Positions 44,129-53,312 are shown, numbered from the stretch's first letter. The stretch: 64,000 bases of DNA from Clostridium cellulovorans 743B (GCF_000145275.1 NC_014393.1:372001-436000), one strand, 5' to 3'. The notes: a model not told the origin generated them from the letters alone. Numbers and translations are program-made.

Positions 44129-45274
44129 ATGAGTAAATCAGTGAAAGCAATTGCAGCATTGTGTGTAACAGCTATGTTATTTAGTACGAATGTACAAGCA
44201 GTGCAAAGCTCTGAAGATGTACAAAATCAAATTAATTCACAGCAAGCTGAATTAAATGACCTTAAAAAAGAAAAAGATCAGTTATTAGGACAAATAGATC
44301 AGTACGCTGATGAAATAGCTGATACCATGGCTACCATAGACGCAAATAATAAAAAAATGGACCAAATCCAAACTGATATAGATAAAGCTATTGCTGATAT
44401 AGAAACAGCAGAGAAAGACGAAAAAGAAGCTAGAGAAAAGTATTATGAAAGATTAAGACTTATGTACAAGAATAACAATAATATGATAATAGAGATATTA
44501 TTTTCTTCATCTAGCTTAGGAGATTTACTTGAAAAGGTCAAGGTCATCCAAAAAATAGGACAAAGCACCGAAGGCATTTTAGAACAATTAAAGGATAAGC
44601 AAGCTAATACAAAGCAAAGGCAAGATGAACTAGTTTTAGAAAATGAAAAACTTGAAGATACTAAAAAGCAAAATGAGACGTACCTAAGTGAGGTACAAGC
44701 TAAAATGGATAAAGCAAATGGTTTATCAAAGCAACTTCAAGAAAAGGAAGGCCAAAAAGCTAAAGAGATAGAATCATCAAAAGCAACTCTTGATGACATT
44801 AAGAAAAAGGAAGCAGAAGCAAAATTACAGGATTTTGAAAACTCGGAATCGCCTCAAGGTGGCAATACTGTTAGTGAAGGAGGTGCTGGTGTTTTAACAC
44901 CTGGGCCAAGTCCTACAATAGAACAGCCAAATCTTGTAGAAAGTGGAGTCACTTCAAGAGGAACAAATGATGTTTCATATTCAAGGAAGTATACGATGAT
45001 ATCGACAGCTTATACTGCTGGTAATCCTGGTGTAGGAAGTAGAACAGCTTCTGGATTGCCCGTTAGTAGAAATCCAGGTGGATATAGCACTGTAGCAGTA
45101 GATCCGTCAGTAATTCCACTAGGAACCAAACTTTATATATCCGGCTATGGATATGCTATAGCGGCTGATACTGGTTCAGCGATAAAAAGTAAAAAGATAG
45201 ATGTATATTTTAATACTCTAAAAGAATGTTATAGTTGGGGTGTTAGATACGTAGAAGTATATGTATTAGAATAG
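44129..45274 (+). CDS. Secreted coiled-coil protein with C-terminal 3D domain
   Basis: The 381-residue protein has a signal peptide (KAIAALCVTAMLFSTNVQA), a long coiled coil at ~30-235 of the PcsB/CwlO N-terminal type (YYERLRLMYKNNNNMIIEIL and FSSSSLGDLLEKVKVI), a Gly/Pro-rich linker and a 3D domain (STAYTAGNPGVGSRTASGLP, YSTVAVDPSVIPLGTKLYIS, AADTGSAI). The last ~100 residues are close to those of the preceding YabE-like protein, so this is a domain-swapped relative. It is probably a wall hydrolase whose coiled coil mediates control. GGAGG precedes the ATG. Confidence 0.9.
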   Translation: MSKSVKAIAALCVTAMLFSTNVQAVQSSEDVQNQINSQQAELNDLKKEKDQLLGQIDQYADEIADTMATIDANNKKMDQIQTDIDKAIADIETAEKDEKEAREKYYERLRLMYKNNNNMIIEILFSSSSLGDLLEKVKVIQKIGQSTEGILEQLKDKQANTKQRQDELVLENEKLEDTKKQNETYLSEVQAKMDKANGLSKQLQEKEGQKAKEIESSKATLDDIKKKEAEAKLQDFENSESPQGGNTVSEGGAGVLTPGPSPTIEQPNLVESGVTSRGTNDVSYSRKYTMISTAYTAGNPGVGSRTASGLPVSRNPGGYSTVAVDPSVIPLGTKLYISGYGYAIAADTGSAIKSKKIDVYFNTLKECYSWGVRYVEVYVLE

Positions 45275-45308
45275 AATACATTTCATGTTAATGTGATGTT
45301 TATTATAT

Positions 45309-45341
45309 AAGGAGCAAGTTTCGCTCCTTATTTTATTTTTT
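45309..45341 (+). terminator. Intrinsic terminator
   Basis: AAGGAGC (45309-45315) pairs with GCTCCTT (45323-45329), followed by ATTTTATTTTTT. It ends the 3D-domain gene. Confidence 0.85.
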
Positions 45342-45394
45342 GACTTATTACTGAAAGAACTTTAAAAAATAGAATTAACCGCTAATGCGTTATA

Positions 45395-45483
45395 TATAAG
45401 TTCCGATAAAGAATTTTTATATGTAATTTGATTCATCAATATGTACATAGAGTTTTGATGAAGGTTTAATAATGGAGCTTATA
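45395..45483. repeat. Dispersed element with terminal inverted repeats, long copy
   Basis: TATAAGTTCC (45395-45404) and GGAGCTTATA (45474-45483) form near-perfect 10-base terminal inverted repeats around 69 bases. The left half matches 31316-31379. The right end (ATGGAGCTTATAGAT) resembles 49372-49386. No coding capacity exists, so it is MITE-like. Confidence 0.5.
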
Positions 45484-45634
45484 GATTACAGAAAATCAAG
45501 GGATGTGCATTTTTTAGCCAACTATGGTAAGCTATAATAGGGTTTTTCTAAAGGATAGAATAATTCCATAAGTATTTCTATATTACAATTAGCAAAATGA
45601 ATATAGAAAATATTCACTAAAAGGATGAGAATCA

Positions 45635-46189
45635 ATGATAAAAGAAATAATAGTGGTAGAAGGAAGAGATGATGTAACTGCTGTTAAAAGAGCCGTGGAT
45701 GCAGAAGTTATATCTGTAAGCGGCTTTGGAATAAATGCAAAGGTTATTGAAAAGATAAAGGAAGCACAGAAAAGACAAGGAGTAATAGTCTTAACAGATC
45801 CTGATTTTGCTGGAGAAAAAATAAGAAAGATAATTTCAAAAAGAATCCCAGAGGTTAAGCATGCGTATATCTCAAGAATTGAAGGAACTAAGGATGGAGA
45901 TATTGGTGTTGAGAATGCAGAACCTGCTGCTATAATTAAAGCTCTTGAAAATGCAAAATGTGAGATGAAAGAAAAAAGAGAAGAATTTGATATAGAGGAT
46001 TTGATATTCTTTAAACTCACTGCTGATCCAGATGCTAAAGTAAGGAGAGAAGCATTAGGGAAGGAACTTAGGATTGGCTATGGAAATGCAAATCAACTTT
46101 TAAAAAGGTTAAATAATTTTGGGGTTACTAAGGAAGAATTTATGGTAGCCATGAATAAAATTAATGAGGAGACGAAAAATGGCAAATAA
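45635..46189 (+). CDS. rnmV: Ribonuclease M5 (rnmV)
   Basis: The 184-residue enzyme is a Toprim protein with IIVVEGRDDVTAVKRAVDAE (catalytic Glu) and VIVLTDPDFAGEKIRK (Asp-x-Asp), and the C-terminal region FKLTADPDAKVRREALGKEL then IGYGNANQLLKRLNNFG, typical of RNase M5. It matures 5S rRNA. It precedes rsmA with an 11-base overlap, the classic low-GC Gram-positive order. Its ATG at 45635 has AAGGATGAG about 5 bases upstream. Confidence 0.95.
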   Translation: MIKEIIVVEGRDDVTAVKRAVDAEVISVSGFGINAKVIEKIKEAQKRQGVIVLTDPDFAGEKIRKIISKRIPEVKHAYISRIEGTKDGDIGVENAEPAAIIKALENAKCEMKEKREEFDIEDLIFFKLTADPDAKVRREALGKELRIGYGNANQLLKRLNNFGVTKEEFMVAMNKINEETKNGK

Positions 46190-47027
46190 TTCGACTAAGG
46201 ATATAGTATTAAAATATAATTTTAAATTTACAAAAAGTCTAGGACAAAACTTTTTAACCGACGACTCTGTTTTAAATGATATTGTCAACGGTGCAGAAGT
46301 AAATGAAAATGACGTGGTTATAGAAATTGGACCAGGGGTTGGGACTCTTACAAAAGAACTTTTAGGAAAAGCAAAAAAAGTAATTGCTATAGAAGTTGAT
46401 AGTTCACTGATTCCTATATTACAAGAAGAACTTAAGGAATTTGATAATTTTACCTTGATACATAAAGATGCTACGAAGGTAGATTTTAATGAACTTATAG
46501 AAGGCGAAGATACTGTAAAGATAGTTGCAAACTTACCATACTATGTTACAACACCTATTATCACAGATTTATTAAATAAAAAATATAATTTTACATCTAT
46601 AACTGTAATGATTCAAAAAGAAGTAGCGGATAGAATTAATGCAAATCCAAGCTCAAAAGAGTATGGGGCATTAACACTGTTAGTTCAATATTATTGTGAT
46701 ACTAAGATAGTAAGAGTAGTACCACCAAGCTGTTTTATACCACAGCCAAAGGTTGATTCAACAGTGATAAGGTTAGATAAACTTCCAGCACCTAGAGCGG
46801 TAGTTGAGGATGAAGAGTTGTTCTTTAGAATTATTAGAGATTCCTTTAATATGAGACGTAAAACTCTATGGAATGGTATGAAAGGACTTGGACTAGAGAA
46901 AGAACTTCTTGAAAAGGCTTTTGCAGATGCGGACATTGATCCTAAAAGAAGAGGTGAGACTCTATCAATTGAAGAATTTGCAAAGCTATCTAACTGCGTG
47001 AATCAGATAAAAAAACATAATAGGTAA
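46179..47027 (+). CDS. rsmA: 16S rRNA (adenine(1518)-N6/adenine(1519)-N6)-dimethyltransferase RsmA
   Basis: The 282-residue enzyme has the KsgA signature (FKFTKSLGQNFLTDDSVLND), SAM motif VIEIGPGVGTLTKEL, acidic motif IAIEVD and catalytic NLPYYVTTPII. The C-terminal domain ends RRGETLSIEEFAKLSNCV. It dimethylates two adenines near the 3' end of 16S rRNA. The ATG at 46179 is chosen because AGGAG lies 8 bases upstream; an earlier in-frame start at 46164 lies inside rnmV. It overlaps rnmV by 11 bases and ends at the hairpin at 47034. Confidence 0.95.
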   Translation: MANNSTKDIVLKYNFKFTKSLGQNFLTDDSVLNDIVNGAEVNENDVVIEIGPGVGTLTKELLGKAKKVIAIEVDSSLIPILQEELKEFDNFTLIHKDATKVDFNELIEGEDTVKIVANLPYYVTTPIITDLLNKKYNFTSITVMIQKEVADRINANPSSKEYGALTLLVQYYCDTKIVRVVPPSCFIPQPKVDSTVIRLDKLPAPRAVVEDEELFFRIIRDSFNMRRKTLWNGMKGLGLEKELLEKAFADADIDPKRRGETLSIEEFAKLSNCVNQIKKHNR

Positions 47028-47033
47028 TTTTTT

Positions 47034-47081
47034 GCCCCCTCGTTCATATACTTATAATGTATAAATATGAGGGGGTTTTAT
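47034..47081 (+). terminator. rsmA terminator whose right arm is the next gene's ribosome binding site
   Basis: CCCCCTC (47035-47041) pairs with GAGGGGG (47069-47075), with further ATAT/ATAT pairing inside, then TTTTATTTT. The GAGGGGG arm lies 7 bases before the TTG start at 47083, so folding of the terminator would hide that ribosome binding site. Confidence 0.7.
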
Positions 47082-47082
47082 T

Positions 47083-48366
47083 TTGACCCAAAAAAAACGG
47101 TATAGTAGGCTATTTATTATATTACAAGAGAATGATAAAGGCTATGGTCTATCAAGTGACAAAGCGCCCAACGGTTATGTAAAGATAGAAACTAAAAATA
47201 ATAAGTGCAAGGTTAATTTTTACGTACAAAACTTAAAGAAAATAGAGGATGATTATCACATGGTATTGGTATGTGATAAAAAAGTTGGTGATAAGCTGAT
47301 AGACTTAGGTAAAATGAAGGTTGATTCTGGGAAAGCAGATATGGTGCTAGAATATCCTGTAGAGAACATAGCTAGAACAGGTGTAGCAATGGATAAAATC
47401 TGCGGAACTGCTATCGGAATTTTTAAAGATGGAAAGCTTGTATCAGTTATGTGTGGCTTCTCAAACAAGGAAATTCCTGAAGATTGGATGTCCTTTGAAG
47501 TTCTTGAAAGTATTCAAAATGATAAAGAACCTACTACAAGAAACATTGATGAAGATGAAGGCTATATTGAAGAGCAAGAAGATGAAGAAGAAGAAAAGGT
47601 AGAAGAAACCCCTGATACGAGAGATGAGACTAATGAAGATGAAGACGATGCAGAAGAGGATATCCTCGAAGAAGCTGAGCCAGACGAGGAAAAGCATAGA
47701 GGAATAGATGATATAGTGGATATAATAGAAGATATAACTGATATAGTAGAAGAAGTAGGGGATGAAGTAGAAGAAGAATTAGATAAGTTAAAGAAAAAGA
47801 AAGAAAAAGAAGACGATGAAGAAGAAATTGAGGCATTTTCTGAATATAGTTTTAAAGATAAAAAGGAAGAGCCTCCTGTTGATTTTGAGAAATATGAAAG
47901 AAGTATTCCTAATAGGTCTGATGAAGAGGACTATCCAAGAGGCACTATGGGAGAATTTTTTACTTCTTTAACAGAAGGATTTAGAAAAGTCGATGACTTC
48001 TTTCCAGAACTCAAAAGAACCAAGTGGTATAAGGTTCCTATAGAAACTATAGAAGATATGTATTCCACAAATGATTATAAAAAATATACTGCAATATATT
48101 ATCCTATGGTAAATAATTATCCTTACTTTAGTAAATATGGTCATTTTTTAATTGGTTACAAGTGTGATCATGATTATAATTTAAAATATATTGTTTATGG
48201 AGTTCCAGGTAAGAAGGGTATAATGGATCAACCATTCGGCGGTAAGACTGGATATGTGGTTTGGGCACCTGTTGATAATGATAGGACTTCAGATGATGAT
48301 TTGGGTTACTGGTTAATGTTCTATGATTTCAAAAATACTACTGTAGTAATTCCTATGGAGAATTAA
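47083..48366 (+). CDS. Clostridial protein with acidic low-complexity middle
   Basis: The 427-residue protein has three parts: an N-terminal beta-rich region of about 150 residues (RYSRLFIILQENDKGYGLSS, DKAPNGYVKIETKNNKCKV), an extremely acidic segment (~165-265, Glu/Asp runs with a Lys-rich stretch KLKKKKEKEDDEEE), and a C-terminal region (TKWYKVPIETIEDMYSTNDY … GHFLIGYKCDHDYNLKYIVY). I recognise it only as a protein often found beside rsmA in clostridia; no function is known. The TTG at 47083 has GAGGGGG upstream. It is followed by a strong terminator. Confidence 0.8.
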   Translation: MTQKKRYSRLFIILQENDKGYGLSSDKAPNGYVKIETKNNKCKVNFYVQNLKKIEDDYHMVLVCDKKVGDKLIDLGKMKVDSGKADMVLEYPVENIARTGVAMDKICGTAIGIFKDGKLVSVMCGFSNKEIPEDWMSFEVLESIQNDKEPTTRNIDEDEGYIEEQEDEEEEKVEETPDTRDETNEDEDDAEEDILEEAEPDEEKHRGIDDIVDIIEDITDIVEEVGDEVEEELDKLKKKKEKEDDEEEIEAFSEYSFKDKKEEPPVDFEKYERSIPNRSDEEDYPRGTMGEFFTSLTEGFRKVDDFFPELKRTKWYKVPIETIEDMYSTNDYKKYTAIYYPMVNNYPYFSKYGHFLIGYKCDHDYNLKYIVYGVPGKKGIMDQPFGGKTGYVVWAPVDNDRTSDDDLGYWLMFYDFKNTTVVIPMEN

Positions 48367-48370
48367 AACT

Positions 48371-48396
48371 GGGGCGAAAATAAAGCGCCCCTTTTT
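48371..48396 (+). terminator. Intrinsic terminator
   Basis: GGGGCG (48371-48376) pairs with CGCCCC (48386-48391), followed by TTTTT. Confidence 0.9.
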
Positions 48397-48444
48397 CTGT
48401 TCTACAGGTGGTAAATCCAAAATAATGATGAGGGAGGGTGTAAA

Positions 48445-49035
48445 ATGGGAATAGAAAGCAACGCTAGAAAAGGATTATTAGTTTTTTTAATAGCTATTAT
48501 GTCATTTGCGGTTATGATGCTCGGAGTGGTTTTTCAAGGAAAACTCGGTAATTCTGTATTGATACATAATGATCTGAAGACCCTTGAAACTTTTAAGACT
48601 GGAAACACAGGCTTTTCTTATAAGATACCTCACAAGTGGCAGTATAAAGAAAAAAGAATTAATGATTTGAGTTTAACGTATTATAATAGTTTCTTCTCAG
48701 AAGATAATAAAATTACAGGAACTGTTCAAGCTATAAGATATATTGGGGACATACAATCAGAAATAAAAGAAGGAAAGGTTTTATCAGAGATACCATCAGG
48801 AGGGGACTTTAATATTAATAATGCAGGTTCATTTGATGGCAATAAGCTTGTAGCAGAGTATAAGTTTACAGATAAGAGTGGTATAGATTACAATGTAAGT
48901 GAGTATTTTTTTATAGGTAATGAAGCTTATTTAAAAATATCCTTTTATCTAAAAGAGGCAGACGATAATAATACTAGAGAAACAATACTGAGAGGGATAT
49001 TGAAGGAAGTAACCTTAGAGGGGAAGGCTATTTAG
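48445..49035 (+). CDS. Membrane-anchored protein with PsbP-like extracellular domain
   Basis: The 196-residue protein has a short cytoplasmic start, one membrane segment (LLVFLIAIMSFAVMMLGVVF) and an extracellular domain of about 150 residues with alternating strands (TGFSYKIPHKWQYKEKRIND, ITGTVQAIRYIGD, LVAEYKFTDKSGIDYNVSEY, AYLKISFYLKE). This resembles PsbP-like/DUF1795 folds, but the match is weak. GGAGGG precedes the ATG. Function unknown. Confidence 0.7.
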   Translation: MGIESNARKGLLVFLIAIMSFAVMMLGVVFQGKLGNSVLIHNDLKTLETFKTGNTGFSYKIPHKWQYKEKRINDLSLTYYNSFFSEDNKITGTVQAIRYIGDIQSEIKEGKVLSEIPSGGDFNINNAGSFDGNKLVAEYKFTDKSGIDYNVSEYFFIGNEAYLKISFYLKEADDNNTRETILRGILKEVTLEGKAI

Positions 49036-49204
49036 ATTAAGGTTATGAAATACTTAGTAATGGATACATACCTCTATCAGTTGAGGTTGTAAAACTATTT
49101 AAAGTAAGGTCAATGAACTGACTCTACTATATGATTACATCAAAGATAATATTTTCAAGGTTAAGAATTTGCTTTACAAGAATCGTTATATTATAATTAA
49201 ATAA

Positions 49205-49256
49205 GTAAAAAGGAGAAGCAGAAGCCCTATAAAAAGCCTTCTACTTCTCTTTTTAG
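49205..49256 (+). terminator. Intrinsic terminator
   Basis: AAAAAGGAGAAGCAGAAG (49207-49224) pairs with CTTCTACTTCTCTTTTT (49238-49254) with one mismatch and an internal C/A bulge. The T-rich right arm suits termination. Confidence 0.75.
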
Positions 49257-49438
49257 GACGTTATATTGTTTCATAGGTTATTTTTATTTATATATAGATT
49301 TCAATAATGATACTTCAATAACTGTATTGATTTCTAAACTCTTATATCATATTTTCATGTAGATTCAATTATGGGACTTATAGATGGGCGTTTGTTATGA
49401 TAGTGTAATTTGTATTACTTTGGAAGGTGGAATTGAAG
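49257..49438. other. Region with a partial match to the inverted-repeat element
   Basis: 49300-49386 contains TTTCATGTAGATTCAATTATGG then GACTTATAGAT, similar to the right end of the element at 45395-45483, but the left end is not recognisable. It precedes the lipoprotein gene, whose GGAAGGTGG ribosome binding site ends the region. Confidence 0.3.
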
Positions 49439-50251
49439 ATGAAAAGAACCTTAAAAACATTGATGGTTTTTATTGTGATTATCGCTGTTGTTTTAAGTGG
49501 TTGTGGTACTAAAAATACATATTTCGATTATATGAAAGATGGCAATGTAGATAAAATAATCATCAAAAATGCAAGAGATAAAGGTCTTAGGTTTATAATC
49601 ACTGATGCAGAAAAGATTAATAATTTGTATAAGGTTTTAGAAGTTGCTGAGAATACTACAAGTAAGACTTCTCTAGAAACAGATTATATTATTGAACTAT
49701 ATAATGCTGCAGATATAGTTGATACCTTAAATTATGTTGTTGGAATAAGTAGTAGTGAGGATGGCAATCTTTTTAATGAAAATAATTCATTCAAGGTTTC
49801 TAAAAGACTGGATGAAGATATATTTTCGTACTTAGAAGATATTAGAAAGCCGAAGTACTTTAATAAAGTATATTACGAAAGCATAACAAAAGTAGTTGAT
49901 ACTTATAATCGTAGTAATAGCAATAGTTCTGTAATAAGTTTTAACATTACAGATGATGATGATGTTCAAAAGTTTATATATTCAACAGAGCTTAAAAATT
50001 TCACAAATCAAATGTCCGGTAAACTTAATGTGGTCAAGGATGATGCTAGTATGGGGAATTTAAAATTAACATTTGAGACTATTGGATATAAAAGTTCTAC
50101 AGAAGATAATGCTTTAAAAGCCACCTTTAAGGCGAAGGCTACTATAAAAGCTGTTGATACTGGAATAATAACAAACTATTGGATATCAAATGTATATTCA
50201 GGAAATAGTTGGAACTACAATATAACAACAGAAGAACCTAGTGATTTTTAA
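49439..50251 (+). CDS. Lipoprotein of unknown function
   Basis: The 270-residue protein has a lipoprotein signal (TLMVFIVIIAVVLSGCGTKN). The mature part has IIKNARDKGLRFIITDAEKI then NNLYKVLEVAENTTSKTS, a pattern also seen in YhfM-like domains, and a C-terminal strand-rich half with LKATFKAKATIKAVDTGIIT. It should be attached to the outer face of the membrane. No partner gene is obvious. The ATG at 49439 has AAGGTGG 8 bases upstream; a GTG at 49427 in that site is less likely. Confidence 0.8.
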   Translation: MKRTLKTLMVFIVIIAVVLSGCGTKNTYFDYMKDGNVDKIIIKNARDKGLRFIITDAEKINNLYKVLEVAENTTSKTSLETDYIIELYNAADIVDTLNYVVGISSSEDGNLFNENNSFKVSKRLDEDIFSYLEDIRKPKYFNKVYYESITKVVDTYNRSNSNSSVISFNITDDDDVQKFIYSTELKNFTNQMSGKLNVVKDDASMGNLKLTFETIGYKSSTEDNALKATFKAKATIKAVDTGIITNYWISNVYSGNSWNYNITTEEPSDF

Positions 50252-50311
50252 TAAATATTCCACTTGGATTTGTCATTTGTTTTAGTGGTATAAGGAAAAG
50301 AGGAGATAAGA

Positions 50312-51169
50312 ATGTCAACATGTGATACTTGTGCTAGTAGTTCAAGTTGTAAGGGAAAGAATAATCAAGAAAGTACCTGTGGTAAGCTTATGCCTAAGTA
50401 CGGAAACATAAAAAACATTATAGGTGTTATAAGTGGTAAAGGTGGAGTAGGAAAATCCACTGTTACAGGTATATTAGCCACGAAATTAAAAAAGGCTGGA
50501 TATAAGGTAGGAGTTTTAGATGCAGATATCACAGGTCCATCTATGCCTAGATTTTTCGGCATAAATGAAAAAAGAGCTACTGCTTTTCAAGATCCAGAAA
50601 CAAAGGCTGTAGTTTTAAATCCTATAGAAACAGAGTTAGGGATAAGAGTTATGTCCTTAAATCTTCTGATAGATAATGAGGAGGACCCTGTTATTTGGAG
50701 AGGACCTGCTATAACTGGAATGTTGAATCAAATGTACGGAGATACTCAGTGGGGAGATTTAGATTATCTTCTGATAGATATGCCACCAGGCACTGGTGAC
50801 GTAACTCTTACAGTTATGCAAACGATACCTGTTACTTCTTTAGTAGTAGTGTCAACTCCGCAAGATATGGTTTCTATGATAGTGAAGAAGGTAATAAATA
50901 TGGCACAAAGACTTAATATAAGTATTTTAGGTTCTGTTGAAAATATGTCATATATTATTTGTGAAAAATGTGGCGATAAGACAAGAATATTTAGCAATAA
51001 AGATCCCATTGAGCATGCAGAAACCTTAGGAGTAAAATTCCTTGGAGAATTGCCTATAGATACAAAGTTAACAGATAGCCTTGAACAAGGTACTGCGGAA
51101 GCTTATATTTCAGAGGAGCCTATTTATGACGAGATTTATCATGGTTTCCTAACAGCAATAAAAAATTAA
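50312..51169 (+). CDS. Mrp/NBP35-family Fe-S cluster carrier ATPase
   Basis: The 285-residue P-loop ATPase has the deviant Walker A GVISGKGGVGKSTV (two Lys), DADITGPSMPRFFG, the switch region DYLLIDMPPGTGDVTLTVMQ and a CEKCG pair near residue 217 that can hold a bridging Fe-S cluster. The N-terminus is Cys-rich (STCDTCASSSSCKG), unlike Bacillus Mrp. It should store and deliver Fe-S clusters to apoproteins. The small ferredoxin gene follows 90 bases later. AGGAG precedes the ATG. Confidence 0.93.
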   Translation: MSTCDTCASSSSCKGKNNQESTCGKLMPKYGNIKNIIGVISGKGGVGKSTVTGILATKLKKAGYKVGVLDADITGPSMPRFFGINEKRATAFQDPETKAVVLNPIETELGIRVMSLNLLIDNEEDPVIWRGPAITGMLNQMYGDTQWGDLDYLLIDMPPGTGDVTLTVMQTIPVTSLVVVSTPQDMVSMIVKKVINMAQRLNISILGSVENMSYIICEKCGDKTRIFSNKDPIEHAETLGVKFLGELPIDTKLTDSLEQGTAEAYISEEPIYDEIYHGFLTAIKN

Positions 51170-51259
51170 AGTTGGATATTTTTAAAATAAAAGGCATAGT
51201 TAATAATTAAATGAGTAATAATAAATTAGTAGATTATTTTATCATGGAGGTTATTAAAT

Positions 51260-51448
51260 ATGGAAGCAAATGTTGATAAAGATACTTGTATTGGGTGTGG
51301 ACTCTGCCCATCTATATGTCCAGAAGTGTTTGATATGCAAGATGACGGAAAAGCTGGAGTTATAGTAGATCAAGTACCTGGAAATGCAGAGGATACAGCA
51401 AAAGAGGCTGAAGAATCATGCCCTGTTAATGCTATTTCAGTGTCATAG
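51260..51448 (+). CDS. Single-cluster [4Fe-4S] ferredoxin
   Basis: The 62-residue protein has CIGCGLCPSICP (residues 10-21) plus a late CPVNAI, giving the four Cys of one [4Fe-4S] cluster and a fifth Cys in PSICP, i.e. the Thermotoga/Desulfovibrio type single-cluster ferredoxin rather than the usual two-cluster clostridial one. It carries electrons at low potential. CATGGAGG precedes the ATG. It is probably co-expressed with the Mrp ATPase. Confidence 0.92.
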   Translation: MEANVDKDTCIGCGLCPSICPEVFDMQDDGKAGVIVDQVPGNAEDTAKEAEESCPVNAISVS

Positions 51449-51609
51449 AAAAAAAGTAAGACTTTAGTTGAGGTTTTGTTCAGCTATAAATGAAACCTTT
51501 TTGCAAAGCGGTTATGGCTTCGTAAGAACCTTATAATCTTAAAGAACATAGTTAATTAGGAAATTGTTCATAACATAGTGCTTATCTTTCACAAGTAATT
51601 TATGCTTAT

Positions 51610-51655
51610 AAATCCCCAACAGATACTTATTGAAGTGTCTGTTGGGGATTTTAGT
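51610..51655. terminator. Bidirectional terminator between ferredoxin and aroK
   Basis: AAATCCCCAACAGA (51610-51623) pairs with TCTGTTGGGGATTT (51638-51651), and the inner TACT/AGTG extends the stem. T runs flank both sides. It ends the aro operon on the minus strand. Confidence 0.88.
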
Positions 51656-51675
51656 TGTTAATAGAAATGTGGATT

Positions 51676-52176
51676 TTACTTTTTTACGATGTATTGCAGT
51701 AAAAGAGTATTTACTACAGTATCAATGGAACTGTTATTTGTAATGTGGTGGTCACAGTACTTAGTATATAAGTTTATTCTCTCGTTATAAAGAGTGTAGA
51801 TTCTTTCACTACCTTGTGCAAGAAGTGGTCTTGATGCGATATCTACATCAGAAATTATGTCTTCTGGAGATCTATCAATAAACATGATAACTCCGTTAGC
51901 TTTTAAGTTAATCATATTCTCTTCTCTTAAAACAGAACCACCACCAGTGGAAATAACTAAATCAGTTTTTTCAGATAATTCTTTTATACAAGTAGATTCT
52001 AAATCTCTAAAAAATTTCTCGCCTTTTTTTTCAAATATTTCGGATACTTTTGCATCATATTTATTTTCAATATACTCATCTACATCTACAAATGGTATGC
52101 CAAGTTTCATGGCTGCTAGCTTGCCAATGGTACTTTTACCACAGCCAGGCATTCCAATAAGAATTAAATTTTTCAT
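51676..52176 (-). CDS. aroK: Shikimate kinase
   Basis: The 166-residue enzyme has the P-loop LIGMPGCGKSTIGK (7-20), DVDEYIE, FRDLESTCIKEL and STGGGSVLRE, all shikimate-binding or ATP-binding motifs. It phosphorylates shikimate ahead of AroA. Its ATG overlaps the pheA stop (ATGA), so it is the last gene of the aro operon. The terminator at 51610 follows. Confidence 0.95.
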   Translation of the reverse strand: MKNLILIGMPGCGKSTIGKLAAMKLGIPFVDVDEYIENKYDAKVSEIFEKKGEKFFRDLESTCIKELSEKTDLVISTGGGSVLREENMINLKANGVIMFIDRSPEDIISDVDIASRPLLAQGSERIYTLYNERINLYTKYCDHHITNNSSIDTVVNTLLLQYIVKK

Positions 52177-53312
52177 AGTGCCTTATTTATAGCAGCTTTA
52201 TAGTTTCCAAGAACTTTAACATATATGCTGTTTTCTGATAAGTCAGCTAGAGCATTTTTTACTCTTTGATCATGTAAGTTCCCTTGAAAATCTATAAAGA
52301 ACATGTACTCCCAATTTTTGTTTGGCATAGGTCTAGATTCAATGTTTAGCATATTTAAATTATTTCTAGCAAAATAAGTTAAGGCATTATAAAGGCTTCC
52401 ACTTTCATGAGGTAAAATAAACATTACTGAAATTTTATCTGAAGTATCTGCAACTAAAAGTTTTTTAGATATAGTTATAAATCTTGTATAATTGTTATTA
52501 CTTGTATTTATGTTCTCAGCAAGTATATCTAGTCCATATATTGAAGCAGCACGTTTACCAGCTATTGCTGCTTTTGATTTATCATTTAACTCTGAAACGT
52601 ATTTTGCACTTATAGCAGTGTTATAATAAGGGGTTTTTAAGCAATCAGGAAATTTCTTTAAAAATTCTGTGCTTTGAGAAAAACCTTGGGGATGTGAATA
52701 AATTTCACGTATATCCTCAGCGGTTGCCCCTTTAACACCTAGAAGACATTGTTCAACCTTTAATAATTGTTCTCCAACAATGCAACAGTCATGTTTTGCA
52801 AGAAGGTCAAACACATCTACTATTGAACCTGTGGAAGAGTTTTCTACAGGAAGGATTCCGTAGTCGGCAGTACCTTTTTTTAATTCTTCAAAAACATCCT
52901 CAAAGTCTTGGACATTTATAGTGTTTACATTATCGCCATAGTATAAGCTAAGGGCTTCATCACTATAAGAACCCTTAACTCCTTGAAAAACTACTGTAGG
53001 CTTTTTGGCAGTTTTATCAGATGAAGTTTCTATCTGAAGATCTATAGATTCATTTAATACCTCTCTTTGAATCTCACGACTAAGGGCCATAAGATTTTGA
53101 TAAAAGGCTTCAACGAAATCCTGATATTTATCTTCAGCTGCTGTTTTTGCCCTTTGAATAACTTCTTTTTCACGGGTCTCATCAAAAACTTGCATTGAAT
53201 GTTCCTTTTTATACTGACCTATAGCAATAGCTGTATCCATTCTCTTTTGGAATAATTCCAAAAGGTTTTTATCTATATCATTTATTTGTTTACGCAATTC
53301 ATTTAATTCCAC
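52173..53312 (-). CDS. pheA: Chorismate mutase/prephenate dehydratase (P-protein)
   Basis: The 379-residue bifunctional enzyme has an AroQ-type chorismate mutase at ~1-85 (ELRKQINDIDKNLLELFQKR), a prephenate dehydratase at ~107-285 (VVFQGVKGSYSDEA, NNYTRFITISKK with the catalytic TRF) and a C-terminal ACT domain (ESGSLYNALTYFARNNLNML, IESRPMP) for feedback by phenylalanine. It converts chorismate to phenylpyruvate. The GTG start at 53312 has GAGGAGGG 6 bases upstream. It follows aroC closely and overlaps aroK by 4 bases. Confidence 0.95.
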   Translation of the reverse strand: MELNELRKQINDIDKNLLELFQKRMDTAIAIGQYKKEHSMQVFDETREKEVIQRAKTAAEDKYQDFVEAFYQNLMALSREIQREVLNESIDLQIETSSDKTAKKPTVVFQGVKGSYSDEALSLYYGDNVNTINVQDFEDVFEELKKGTADYGILPVENSSTGSIVDVFDLLAKHDCCIVGEQLLKVEQCLLGVKGATAEDIREIYSHPQGFSQSTEFLKKFPDCLKTPYYNTAISAKYVSELNDKSKAAIAGKRAASIYGLDILAENINTSNNNYTRFITISKKLLVADTSDKISVMFILPHESGSLYNALTYFARNNLNMLNIESRPMPNKNWEYMFFIDFQGNLHDQRVKNALADLSENSIYVKVLGNYKAAINKAL

